DNA of 64,000 nt, taken from Pseudofabraea citricarpa. Lineage: Eukaryota > Ascomycota > Leotiomycetes > Helotiales > Dermateaceae. The DNA is taken from assembly GCA_029641185.1 (NCBI GenBank), contig JAPWGK010000005.1, positions 868,001-932,000 of the forward strand, in the 5' to 3' direction. Positions 43,930-55,903 of the stretch are shown piece after piece. The notes under the pieces are model-generated. The model was not told the DNA's origin and made no database searches. It worked only from the letters and a program-made list of their open reading frames with translations. The position numbers were made by a program, and so were the translations under genes. The stretch's first letter is position 1; every line of letters starts with the position of its first letter.

Positions 43930-45125
43930 ATGTGTCGGTTCAATTGGCGACAAGTAAGGCCTCACAGTACTCCCCCACGCTACAGCCCACAGCCAGTATG
44001 GCCGCAGCAGCCTTATCTATGCATGAGTTATATAACGGGACCAGTATCTCCCGACCAGCAGTGCTTCAGAGACCTCCCACGAGCGATATCTTCTGCCGAC
44101 CCACGCAAACTGGTTAGCCCAACCGAAGCCCTCGTACCATCAAATTGCGCACTCCGTCTTCTGAAGGCGGAATCTGCGCGAGCCAGCCAAAATTACATTT
44201 GACTTACATGATGTGTTCCTCCATGAGACCGACTTTTTGCAATTGCAGAACCCTTATTATGACTACCTATATGACCAGAGACCAGACCAAGGCTACCAAA
44301 AGAGCCATGCTATAGACGCAGCCGACGAGTTGTTGGCAAATTATTCAACACCGAACAAGGATGCCTTTGAATTTGATGAGGACGATGCTGTGTTTCAGTT
44401 ACTGCAGGAAAACCAACTCCCAGCTTTCGAGTCGTCTTCGGACTCTTGGGCTGCAACGACAACCGACGTAATTAATATCCAACCCGATGAAATATACAAC
44501 GATATTTTACAATTCCTACCATCTCAGACTCCAATTTCAACGGACTCAGAAGCCACAACACAATGCACCCAATTTTCTTCAGTTCCCGATGGTCCAGCAT
44601 TTTCCCGATCTCAAAAAGACGGCCAGTCTTTGATGTCTTCTGAGAGTTCATCGACTTCAAGCGATGATAACATCTCAAGATCGAAGATAGACCCACCGGG
44701 CACAAATATATGTCGCTGGGAAGCATGCGGCAAGTCATTCAAAACAAACGCCCAACTCAAGTAAGTCAATCCAATCCCCCTCCAGATCCCCTCAAAAAAC
44801 CCATCTTCCTAACCCAAGTTTTAGCCACCACCTCCGGAACCACTCCAAACCCTTCCAATGCCCATCCTGTGCAGACCGGCACCCGACTAAGCGACAGCTC
44901 GACCGCCACATCAACGCACGGCACACCAAGAGGGAAAAGTACTACTGCCTCGCGAGGCGATGCAGCCGGTCGCTCGGCTCTGACCGCCCCTTCAACCGTG
45001 ATGATAACTGCCGTAATCATATGAGGAAGGTGCATGGCTTTGCTGATGCTGGAGTGAGCGAGTGTGGGATGGATGAAGTGACGAGGAAGACACGCGAGCA
45101 GCGGAGGGTGAGAGGGAGGAGGTAG
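43930..45125 (+). CDS. C2H2 zinc-finger protein, 5' exon structure unresolved
   Basis: The 3' part is secure: exon to 44760, intron 44761-44824 (GTAAGT..TTTTAG), final exon 44825-45125. It encodes CRWEACGKSFKTNAQLNHHLRNH, a C-x4-C-x12-H-x4-H finger interrupted by the intron, a second finger CPSCADRHPTKRQLDRHINARH (C-x2-C) and a third Cys/His group ending HMRKVHG. The acidic region before it (FEFDEDDAVFQLLQ) could activate transcription. The 5' part lies in another frame (SPQPVWPQQPYLCMSYITGPVSPDQQ). Either an intron ends at 44248 (donor at 44113 GTTAGC or 44134 GTACCA), or the A4 run at 44189-44192 carries a one-base frameshift. The start may be the ATG at 43930 or at 44023. It could be intact or a recent pseudogene. 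Confidence 0.68.
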
Positions 45126-45702
45126 TGGATGATAGATTAACCGGCTTTAAATCTTTTCTTGTATTGTTCTCTTGGCTTTGTGTTCCATTTTCAAGGATTT
45201 GGTTTGGGTTAGAGTGGATCTTGAGACCAAGTTTTTTAATTGTCTCTTTTATGGCGCGGATGTGGGCCTTTTTGAGTGCGTACACTTTTATTTCGTCTTT
45301 TCTCCTCTTGTTAAGAGGAGAAGAGAGAAAATGATTGATGACTCTAGATTTATTAAGTTTTGGATTTTATGCACGCTATGAAGAACATTCATTCGAGAAA
45401 ATAACCCATCGAGGTAAAATACTTGACGAGGTACTAGTTAAGTGACATGTAATGCTACAGTAATGTTTTCTCACCTTAATCTGTAGAGAGTACGACTGAA
45501 CAATCTTTGAATCACTCATGCAACGTCGAGTAATGAAAATATGAATTAATTGTTCTATCACCGATAGCGAATACAACAAAAAACTCTAGAGAAGAAAAAC
45601 AAAGCAGACCCCGACACCACCCCCATAAAATATTAAGAAAAAAGGTAACATGTATATGTTCAAGAAAGTAAGCCGCCGCACATCAATACCCCTCTCCAGT
45701 TC
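45126..45702. other. Convergent 3' intergenic region
   Basis: Lies between the C2H2 (plus) and laccase (minus) stop codons. AT-rich, no gene. Confidence 0.5.
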
Positions 45703-47600
45703 TTACAAACCACTATCAATCTGATCCACCACATCGGTATTGGTGTAGGCAGCCCAGTCGCGGCACGTCTGAGCCATGACCTGTGGGATATTGCGGTTCT
45801 GGATCTTCGCAGGCTGCTCCAGCATATTCGCGTACAAGCCTCCAGAGACGTGCCAGGCGATGTGGCAGTGGAAAGGCCAGACACCTGGGTTATCGGTGTT
45901 GTACTGCATGACGATGTGGCCACCGACACGAACCTGCTGCACATCTCTTCTCTGCGGGTTGGCTGGTCGCACGATGGTCGTGCCGTCCCAATCACCTGGT
46001 CCCTCGTGGAGGATCTGCATGTTGTGCCCGTGGAGATGCATTGGGTGAGCAGCCGGAGAGTGGTTGTTTACCACGATACGGATTGTCTGGTTGGTGCCGA
46101 AGTTCTTGACGTTCCATTGTGGCTGGTAGGTGAAATTGCCTTGGTTAGCGAGCAGGAGGATGGGGTTGTTGAAATTGGCTCGGAAACTCGTCCCGTCGAA
46201 GGTCCAGAGGAAATGACCAGTGGCGTTGACGAAGGTGTTGATCTCCATGACCTTGGTAGTGTCAGGTGTGGGAGTAGGAGTGATGGAATAGAATGGTTCG
46301 GTGATGGCTAGGTCGTCGTTGGCACAGGTTCCTGGGTCAGGCACATTCCAGGCCGTGCTGGTGGGTGCCTTGGTTGTGTCGGCTTTGTCGTAAAAGATTG
46401 CGGCCAGCGCATTGCCTTGAGTAGTCACAGAGCAGATGGTGGAGATATTTGATCGCATCCAGAATGCTGAGTTGGACTTGCCTACGTTGGCGGTTACGAG
46501 CACATCGGTACGCTGTCCGATGCCAAGAGTTACAACGTTGGTCTGGTATGGCTTGACAGGAACGAAGTCGTTGGCAATAACAGTCATCTGTTACATATTA
46601 GTGCAAATTCTATTGCTTAGTACATTGAAAACTTACTTGATGCCCGTCGATGCTGAACCTTTGAATACCTTCGGCTCCAGCATTGATTAAGCGAAGTCGA
46701 TGTGTCTTGCCAGTGGTGAACTTGAACTTGGAGATTCCAGCATTATTGGTACACTTAGTGTTATCCCCAGGAGCTTTGGTAGAACAGTCGAAATCCATCT
46801 TGCCGTTGATCAGGTTGTTATCAGAAGCTGGGGCAGGGTTTCCTCCAGCAGCAAGAGGAGCAGTGACTTGTTTGATAATGTCAAAATACTCCGTGTGATA
46901 GTAGTCGGTAAGGAAGACTGGTCCAAGATCAATATCATAGTCTGCGTTGCTTGGTCCGTGAATGATCATAGGTCCGAGAAGTCCACCTGCGTACTGAGCT
47001 GAGTAGTGAGAGTGATACCATGATGTTCCGTATAGATCAGCCTTGAACTGGTAGGTGAAAGAGGATCCAGGAGCGATGGGACATTGTTGCACAGCAGGCA
47101 CTCCGTCATACCAAGGGGTTTCTTTCTGAAGAAGTCCATGCCAATGGAAGGAGGTTCCTTCTTCAGGGCCGGTGATTTGATTGTGGACTGTAACCTGAAT
47201 GATGTCTCCCCAATTTGCTTCGATCACTGGTCCGGGAAATTGTCCGTTGATTAAGAGAACTTCCTTAAGATAGCCATCCGGGGCTATCATTCCTCGCTTG
47301 ACAGTGAAATCGTATGATCGAATGACTCCAGTGGTAGGAGACTGGGTGTAAGGATTGCTACCAGCAGCTGTAAGAAATCCCCAGGGAAATCCATTGGGCA
47401 AAGGGTTGTTTTTGAGAAAAAGAGGAAATGTAGGAGCCTGGAGAGTGCCCCATAGTGAAAGACTAGATGCATATTAACACACATATCTCGAAAAGAAATC
47501 TGGTACCAGGAGCTTACCCGTTGGTCTGCTGTTGTGTCAAGGCACCGATTATGCCTAGAACTCCTCCAAGGAGATTCGAGATTACACTAAAAAGACCCAT
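45703..47600 (-). CDS. Secreted multicopper oxidase (ascomycete laccase)
   Basis: Oxidises phenolics with reduction of O2 to water, outside the cell. Exons 47600-47518, 47462-46637 and 46587-45703; introns of 55 and 49 nt keep frame; 597 residues. The N-terminus ([19 protein letters not shown]) is hydrophobic and fits a signal peptide. The four copper-binding signatures are present in order: [21 protein letters not shown] and [14 protein letters not shown] (type 1 His-Cys-His; the axial position ten residues after the Cys must be read from an alignment). Several NxS/T sites are present. The protein ends DSGL, the C-terminal plug processed or inserted into the active-site channel in ascomycete laccases. 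Roles in pigment, lignin or toxin-phenol handling cannot be separated from sequence. Confidence 0.94.
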
Positions 47601-50600
47601 GATGAACGGATATTAAACTATAAGAATGAAAGCTGGTTGTCGAAAGCCACTGGAGCTGATGAGTGAATATGAGAATGAAAGAGCAGGTTCATCGAGATTT
47701 ATATACTTCATCTCCACCGTCATTGTCCAGCACTCTGCACTTGCATGGCTTTACTAGTTCTGTTAGTGAGAGTAGGAGAAAGCGATTTCTTACGATCAAG
47801 CCACCTCGTGTTCGAGTCGGTGGAAGACATCAACGGGCTATGGAGTCATAGCTCACCAGCCAAAATCGGATGGAGAGGGCCGAGAGTAAGGAACGGAACA
47901 CTAAGTCATCCATTCTGATGTTATGGGTAAGGGGCAAACGGCCAATAGAACATCTTCAGTATACAGAAAAGCCACTATTGCTCGCTAAAGGCGCAGCGCA
48001 TGGTACCTGACGAGTAGACGCTAATGTGACTTCAAAGGCCCATGATTTGCGTGCAGCATTAGGCGATTTCTCTGTCGGTGCTCATAACCCCCCAGACAAA
48101 GCCACAAAACAAATACCCATGGCCTCTTCTACACGGACGCTCAACCGAAAAGGCGGAAGTAATACTACTGCTAAGCCATTGGGGTTTGGACCTCATCATT
48201 TAGGGGTGATAAGAACAGAACGGACCGAAAGTCAAACTGTATAGAACTAGCCCAAATGAGATCCAAAGCCAGGTCTGTGGGCCCGAAGCGGTTACTATTT
48301 TCGTTAATCCACGGCTCTGTCGCGTGCTCTCTAGTATGCCGTACGCTACTCAGTTAGAGGCGGAATTCTCGGGTTTGGTAACGAGCCAATGTAGACATCC
48401 AGCTTCGGATTATTCTAGAATTTGAGTATGTAAACGCATAGGGAAAGGCCACGCAAATTGAAGACTTCCGATAGGTCCCAAGGATTAAAAACTGTCCTAC
48501 ATCAGGTGTTATTGTTTTGGTAAGTGCCTTGGAGCGGGACGAAACGCCTCAGCTGAACATATTTCCGCAGTGCATCGTCTGAAGTGAAGAGGGAAAATGT
48601 TGCTCAGAACGTGTTTCCCAGTAAAGAACAAAGTGAAACAATGGGAGTATGAGTGATTGGACGAAGTAGGTACCGGGATTCCGAGATTTCAGTCTAAATC
48701 GTATGTATGCAGGTTGTTAGCTCTAATGTCCAACTAAATGTGTGCTGCATGTTCAGATCAACATGGTTTTCAACGCCAGGTGAGTGGCACCATGTAGTGT
48801 AGTTGCCAATGCGAGAGGTATCAATGACCTCTCCACATGTCCAAGCTGGGAAGCCTTCCAAAGAGCGGGATTAAAGATCTCGGAACGGGCCAAAATTTGG
48901 CTTGGGTGGAACCTCGTTTTCTGGTCAGCTTGTACAGACCCAACGGCTGGATGTGCAGGAGGCTCACGAATCATGTCAGTGCGAACCGTGCAATTGTTTC
49001 ATCCACGCGAAAGAAAGGTCCGGCCAGAGATGGGCGGGTGGTGTGGCCTCTCTCCCGCTTCTGGCACAGTCCAGACCCGTTCGGGACGATCGACGCTTTA
49101 CGTTAATACTACTACATCGTAGTGTTCGTCTGAATATGTGCTAAAGGAGCCAAGCTGGTCAAGCTCGTAGCTAGCTCCGCCCAAAGTTGATGAGCCTCAA
49201 CGAGATCGAGCCTTGTGCTTGGGGTTGTGTTGATGATCCCCAAGGATAGTAATTCCGCAGAGGCGCTTAGAGGGGTAGAGCGTGAGTCGGCATTAGCTTT
49301 GCGACGTGAGCTGCATATTAAAATTCGCTCCGTCCCATCAGCGACCGGGGAAGAACAAAACAAGCTTTGAGTAGGCTCCGTTGGTCGTATTGATGCAGTG
49401 GCCTGATGCACACAAGAACGGTAAGAGTCAACCATTGAGGTTTTAGCCTCGCAATCGTATAACAGTATTGATGTCAAGCATGCATCGCTATACTAGACGG
49501 AAGATCATTGATTCTTGTATCAGACCCACCGAATAAATCCGATCCGCGGTGGCTGAGCTTATGTCAGGTTACTAAGATGTATATGGTTCATTTGGCATGA
49601 TTCCGTGGAGAAGAAAAATCATGTCCTTTAGAGCCTCGTATTTTCCCACCTGCAAATCCGATTACCGTAGAAAAGGTGAGATTTTCCGCAACCTCAGAAT
49701 TTTCTTTGGAGAAAATCGGCATCCATAATAGAAGGGGCTCCGTGACCAGAACTGTAGCGGCGGGATGGAACCTCGTTGACATTCGTGGCTTTGCATGCAG
49801 TTTTTGGAGTCCTGATGGTTACACAATATTGCGGTTACAATAGAGTGATGTGGGCTTGCATGTATCTGCAGAACTTTTCTGAGCTATAACAATTACACCT
49901 AGCCATCGAGAGAGACATCAGCTCTTTGCGAATAGAGTATGATTTGACGGGTGAAAGATTGCTAACATTTAGCCGCCTCGGTTCTTGTTAAAGATCAACC
50001 ATAGCTTCGGATATTTCTTTGCTGACCGACGACCAGCCTGCCGGTATATGAGTCGCCCCAACATCATGAGACAGTCTCAACTGTTGGAACTGGGGTCTGG
50101 AGAAACATGTGAATCGGTGATGATACAAGGTTTACTTCGAAGTACTCGGGTCCTGTTGACGGTCCTCTTTTGGTTAGCCAGCATGCGTTTGTATTCTCTT
50201 TATCTCTCAAGATTGATGTCCCTGTAGATTCTGTCATCGTTGTAAGACATAAACACTTGTATAGGCTTATCGAAAGTGTGCATAAGCCAGAAGCCAGAAG
50301 GTGGTCCCACTAATAAGTTGAAGGGAGTTCTCGCAAGCCTTGCGAGATATTCGCATGCTTGTTTTTTCGTGTCCAACATGCCAGCTTATGATAAGCTTTC
50401 CGGTGGCACCAGAGATGCTAGACTTGCAGATCTCCGTAACTAAAAGGAGAAATATACAAGCATGAATTGCTGCATTGGTGTTTCCACCACATCACCATAC
50501 TGCCTTGATGGCTTTGGAATGGACCTAATAATTGAAGCAATTTTTGACAAATACCCTACATGCATGAGTGCAGCTGGAGAACATGACCAAAACAAGCCTC

Positions 50601-51108
50601 ATAAAAAGCTTACTTGTGATGACAAGTGCAGTAGCATCATGCAACGCGGAAGCGCTGAATGAGACCATGGAGAACAAGGATTCCAAGTACCTGCCATTCA
50701 AGCTTTGTTATGATGTATTGACTAAGTACTACTGATCTCGAGTTGGTAGTAGTTTCTAGTTTACAGAGCATGTGCTATGCCTGTTTGCTATCACCAAGTG
50801 CATCTTTGATAAGATGGCGCTGAGTGTAGTGTCTCGAAGTCCTCCGGGTTCTTTGATAACAGCCATCGACTCATTGCCAGCACCCAGTTCTTCTCACTTG
50901 AATATCAATATTGGATCGTGTTGGGAGAAAGAAGGCGACGTTTTTCGATGTTTGCTAACACTTAGATATACAGTATATTCAGACCCATTTGCTGAAATTG
51001 AGCTTCCTTCCCATGCAACGCTCATATATTAGACCCAAGACTTTTGTACAGTTGTCAACGCCGTTTGCCGATTTGGGTTCCTCCCTCGTTGCCAAATTCT
51101 CAAGTTGC
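47601..51108. other. 3.5-kb gene-poor interval
   Basis: The first ~250 bp are the laccase promoter side. Beyond that no open frame has family features, partner exons or good context. No tRNA or intact element was recognised. A decayed insertion or lncRNA cannot be excluded. Confidence 0.5.
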
Positions 51109-51650
51109 TTAAGCTGGTCGATATGGCTGTCGAGGCATAATGATGGGACGTCTTCGAGACTTTGCAAAGGCTTCGGCAGCTTGTTGCGATATGGCGTCGG
51201 ATCGAATAGTACTTCCAATGGACATGAAAAATCTGGATTGGAAGAGGCTTTTAGTAAAGCCAGTAGAGGATGAGGATGAGGCTTACCCAAAGGTTGCACC
51301 AGAGCCAAGCATGTACTGGCCTAGAGTCCTCATGACACCATTTGGACCGGCACCGTAACGCATGATGTTGACCGAACCTATTCTACTCAGAAACAACTCT
51401 GGTACTCAATTGGATTTTTGCATACCGAAGATAAAACCAATTATAACACCGACAGCTAGAATCCAGGTTAGCCGAGAAGATGCTGTGGTAGATGTTGCCA
51501 GTGTAACTTACTGCCTCCCATCATGGCGCCCATCTTGACTTTACGCCCGAGTTGATTAGTATGTGTTCATTCGTCCATGTGTGCTGCAGGAGCCTTACAC
51601 TTATCAAGCATGGACTGTCCGCCCATTGGAGGACCAGCTGCGACAGGCAT
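51109..51650 (-). CDS. MGR2: TIM23 complex subunit Mgr2 (ROMO1 homologue)
   Basis: Small inner-mitochondrial-membrane protein that gates lateral release of preproteins from the TIM23 translocase. Five exons, none long enough to stand out: 51650-51599, 51538-51512 (27 nt), 51455-51426 (30 nt), 51377-51287 and 51232-51109, giving 107 residues. All four introns have standard ends (GTAAGG..AAAG, GTAAGT..CTAG, GTATGC..ATAG, GTAAGC..CCAG). The assembled protein shows the family core: MPVAAGPPMGGQSMLDKFKM, then GGTVGVIIGFIFGS (glycine-rich helix 1), MRYGAGPNGVMRTLGQYMLG and GATFGFFMSIGSTIRSD (helix 2). It ends in a basic tail with RRRP. The family call is strong because sequence conservation continues across every junction. 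Confidence 0.93.
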
Positions 51651-52500
51651 CGTGAAATTCGAATATGCGATTACAAAAGGTACGAGGTTGGGTTGGAGAG
51701 AATGGTCGCAAACCGCCTGAAGAAGCTTTACTGTGATCCAGAATCTGGAGAGTCCGGATCAATTTAGATGCGGGCCGACACGAACCTCGAGATGCGGAGA
51801 AGCAAACAAGGCACGTGATGTCAACCACTGGTAGTGTAAGAGCGACACATCAAAACGAAAGAGGTTACTCAAACTTAGACGTTATTCCCAGCATCAACTT
51901 GGGCTCGTCAAGTCCATGTTTTCTTGTCTGTGCCGGTGCAGATGCAAGTCAGTTTGACGTGTACAACCCCGTGCTGAACTGCGCGCGTGCTCTGATGTCT
52001 GCGGCCTCGCTGATTGGCTGATTAGCCGTATCTCACGACTTCCATACGACTGCGTCGGATCCCTTCTCCAAAAAGCCCATCAACGGTCAAAAGGCAACTC
52101 CTATCACGAGCAATTCCCTCGAGCCTTGGGCCATTCCTTGTGTGAGTATCTGACCCTCTTCCTCAGCTATCCGCCATCTGCCCTGCAGCAACTAGACCAA
52201 GTCAGAACTGCCGCTCGTCACTGCCGTCATAGCGGTCTCGAAACAACTACAGTAGCTAACAATTTTTGTGCTGTAGTAGTCCATAGACCTGTGTATCCCC
52301 TCCAGTCACCCTCACACCGATCCAGTGCCATCCGAATATCTGCGTGAGGGCCATCAACCCAAGGCATCGCGTAGCCTCGACTGCCTGCCGGGGGATCAGG
52401 GACGGCGTGCAATAATCACAAGCTGGCAACTTCAGCAACACTCCAAGCCATCAGCTCAAAGGCTTCTTGCATATAAAGGTCTTTGTCAAGAGTCTCGCAG
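51651..52500. promoter_or_regulatory. Divergent region between MGR2 and the FHA gene
   Basis: 850 bp holding both promoters. The sequence just before the FHA start (tctcgcag|ATG) could also be an acceptor of a 5' leader intron. Confidence 0.45.
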
Positions 52501-54814
52501 ATGACGGCAGTAGCAAATCCGCCGAGTTTTCAGCAGATTAATCGGTCAGCATGGGGCGCTAGTCAGGGAGGGATGGACACCGACGTCGCCAGGATGTTTA
52601 TGCCTCGAAAGAGCGCGCAGCGCTCGAATTCATCATCTTCAATAGCTTCTAATTCCTCAGCATCTTCCACTGCTACAATTTCGCAACCCTCCCCCCAAAC
52701 CAATGGTGCTTCGATGCCTGTTGCTGGGGACCTAAGTGCATGGGGTACCCAAGGCGCGGCAAGAAAAAAGCCACAACGGACAGGACCATGGCCTACAAGC
52801 AAAGCAGAAGCCATGTCAGGCGTCTCAAATGCGCGGCCACAATCTATCCTCACCACAAATGGACCTTCTGCTGCGTCTTCCATGTCGTCCATTCATCAAC
52901 CGTCCTCAATAGTCCCGTCGCAGCATCTTCAGCAGAACCCTTCGCAGCAGTTGAATGGAACTCGCACTAGCACACAGCCTGTTGGAGAAGGGAACCCCGT
53001 TCTTTATCTGCTATCGATGAATGGCACATTTGAAAGAAAGACGATATCAGTGCCTTATTATCCTGACAGTTTGAGGATTGGACGACAAACTAACGTTAAA
53101 ACGGTTCCTACACCCTCGAATGGTTTCTTCGACTCCAAGGTCTTATCACGGCAGCATGCAGAGATATGGGCAGATAGAAATGGCAAGGTTTGGATTCGAG
53201 ATGTTAAATCGTCAAACGGCACTTTTGTCAACGGCGCCAGATTATCCCCAGAGAATCGAGACTCCGAACCACATGAGCTTCAAACGCAAGACCACCTGGA
53301 ACTTGGTATCGATATCGTTAGCGAAGATCAAAAGACAGTTGTTCACCATAAAGTGGCGGCAAAAGTAGAACATGCAGGTTTCTTGGGTACACCGACTAAT
53401 ATTATGGACATGAATTTTGGAGACCTAGATCCGGCAAATGGGGCAATGATGTTGCCATCGCAGAGTGGTGGGCCATTTAGAGGCAGGACTGGGAGTCAAG
53501 GGTCGGTTGCAAGTAATGGACGCATAATTCCAGCAGGTAGTATGGGTGGTAGCCAGATGAGCATGGGCCAGACTCGACCGATGAATTTCTGGTTGACGCC
53601 GGTGACCACAGAGCAGATCGTGAAAAGACTAACTGTAAGTCTCGGTCAGCCATGGGAGATAACCTTACTAATGTCAATAGCACGAGATGAGGACTGCGCG
53701 CATACAGACGAGTGACCTTGGTCGAACTGAAGCTTTCATTGGTGGAATTTTGTCTAAGGATGAGCTGAAAGAGAGTGCGAAACCTGCTATTCCTGAGCCT
53801 AGCAAAGCTCCCCAGGTCAACGGCTCATCTTCTCCATTTCGACTGGACTCGAAGCCGCGATTTTCGGACCCCCCCGCACCCCCGCCTCAGCAGCCCCTTC
53901 CAGAAAAGCCAGACTCTGCACGATCACAGGCAATTGCTGATCCTTCATCGCCTTCATCTTCGCTTAAGCGATCTAATACTGAGAGACCTCGATCGGTACC
54001 AAACTCCTCTCCTGTCCGCCAGGAAGCTACCAGTCAAATCATCACATTGGTTGAGGCTTTATCAACTGCGAAAAAGGAACTCGAATCTCAAAGCCTCCGG
54101 CTGCGGGACCTCGAGGAGATGTTACAAAAGGAGAGGCAGGCAAGAGAAACAGCAGAAGACATGGCCCGTAAACTGGAGATGCAGACGACAGAGTCTCGGA
54201 TGAACGGACATGCGAAGGGTGGTGTAGAAGGCTCGATTCTGGAGGAGGCCTTTGAACCACCAGCAGAAACCATTGAGGTATCAAGTGAGAAGGCTCCGGT
54301 TGAAGCATCTATTGATCCGAAGGCCGTGAATGACTCAGCTTCTCTACTGGAGGAGCGCCTTACGGCAATGATGGTGGATATGGAGCAGATGAAGAAACAT
54401 ATGGAATCATTCAAAGCCCGAGCGGAGACTGCGGAGGCTGAAAGAGATGCCGATCGAAAATCTCTAGCAGAAATGGTTCAGAAGATTCGATCGGATGAGG
54501 ACGCTAGAAGATCGTCTTCTACTGAACGAGGAGCATCCCCAAAGCTCAATGGCGCCCCTAAAGAGCCCGTGCAGAACGGAAGTGCTGAGATACTTCTCGC
54601 ACCACTTCTGCAAAAAGTTGGCTTGACAAATGGCTCGGCTTCAGAAACCGAGCCTGGACGGTCCACGGCTGGCGCTCTCTCGCGTCCTCCCGGCGGCGCA
54701 GACTCACTATTGTACCATACTTCGCCCTACGCTTCTATGGTCGGGGTTGTTCTTATAGGAATGGGTATCATGGCGTACTTGAATGGCTGGCAACCACCAA
54801 AGGTGGAACGATGA
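52501..54814 (+). CDS. PRO45: FHA-domain, coiled-coil, tail-anchored STRIPAK protein (SLMAP/PRO45/Far10-like)
   Basis: Exons 52501-53634 and 53681-54814 (46-nt intron GTAAGT..AATAG at a codon boundary), 755 residues. Order: a disordered Ser/Gln-rich N-terminus; an FHA phosphothreonine-binding domain at about 190-275 with LRIGR (191-195), SRQHAEIW and SSNGTFVNG (237-245); a linker with Pro-rich segments; a coiled coil at about 500-650 (ALSTAKKELESQSLRLRDLE and later MMVDMEQMKKHMESF); and a single C-terminal membrane helix (SMVGVVLIGMGIMAYL) just before the end. This is the architecture of SLMAP, Sordaria PRO45 and yeast Far9/Far10, which anchor the STRIPAK phosphatase-kinase complex at nuclear envelope, ER or mitochondria. 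It acts in cell fusion and fruiting-body development in filamentous fungi. Assignment is by domain order. Confidence 0.87.
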
Positions 54815-55903
54815 AGAAGGGTCTCTACCCTCGATGTAATATGGAAATCCTACCACGAGACAGTCGACTCTGTCAATCTCCTTTGTCATATGGTGGCGTT
54901 TAATGGTGCATGGCTGTACAAACTGGCGGGTTTTGGCAGCATACGATTTATTATGTTTCCCTTGTTTTTCTTTCTCTATGGTGACGAGTAAATGAGATCG
55001 CTGCATTGGGTCAGATGAAAGGTCTTCTTGAGTACGCTTGAGGGATTAAAATGCATTCATGTCCATATTGTCTCTGCACTTACTACAATCGATGGACTTT
55101 ATCTGCTGGGTTGCATGAAAACATGATTGAGGAAGCGAGTGACTGCGAGCGATTCCTCCCTAATGTCGCCTCTTAACGAGTGCTCAAAGCACCGTCTTGG
55201 CTTGTGAGAGACAACGTGCTACCAATCTTAAAAGACTTCAATAATAGGATCAATCTAAGGTACTTCTTTCTCCGGGGGAGGACCATCGGCAGACGTTATT
55301 ATCCGGTATATACGCAGTCTAAACGTACTGCCGGCTCTGTCACTGGGATCACGTTTGTTAATTGAGTTTGCTCTTGCTTGATATCCGAGTGGGAGGTTCC
55401 TTGGACGATGCACTATCCCATAGCTAGCGACTCTCTCTGACTCTCGCTCACTGCCCAAGCCCGAAAGCTGCTAGGTTACTTGCAGCAAACACAGCATTCA
55501 GTCGTCGCTAATTCCTCTTGTTCTGCTTCTGCTTCTGCTTCTCCCCGAGTCCCCAGAACTTGTGCTCGACGTGCAGCCGGATTCCGAGGCAGGGGGCTGG
55601 TCCTTGAATTTCGGGCATTTGGCTGGCTCGACGTTGCACCAGACTGGCCGGGCTTGTCAATATCAAACCTCTTATGAATCAAAATGGCGGCAAACAGTGG
55701 AGATCAAATCCCAATCGGCAGAGCCCAATCATCATCGGGGCAGATCGCCGGGCGCAGTGGGTGATTGGCAGCGATTACCAACCCCGGCCGAACCCCAAGA
55801 CCCCCCAAGCACACCTTAAGCTCCTTCTCAAGATGTCACTACTCAGGAACCGACAACACCTTATCATCTTCGATGTCGCCCTCTGCAACTGTCGCGCCCT
55901 TCC
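54815..55903. other. Intergenic region between the FHA and Zn2Cys6 genes
   Basis: 3' UTR of the FHA gene, then the promoter region of the next gene. A short (TTCTGC)n tract lies near 55517-55540. No gene supported. Confidence 0.45.

Noticed and set aside
48784..49144. Three overlapping plus-strand frames of 80-112 codons
   Set aside because: Mutually exclusive frames of similar length in ordinary DNA; no motif or start support.
50462..50662. 66-codon Cys-containing frame as a small secreted protein
   Set aside because: No signal peptide and no regular Cys spacing.
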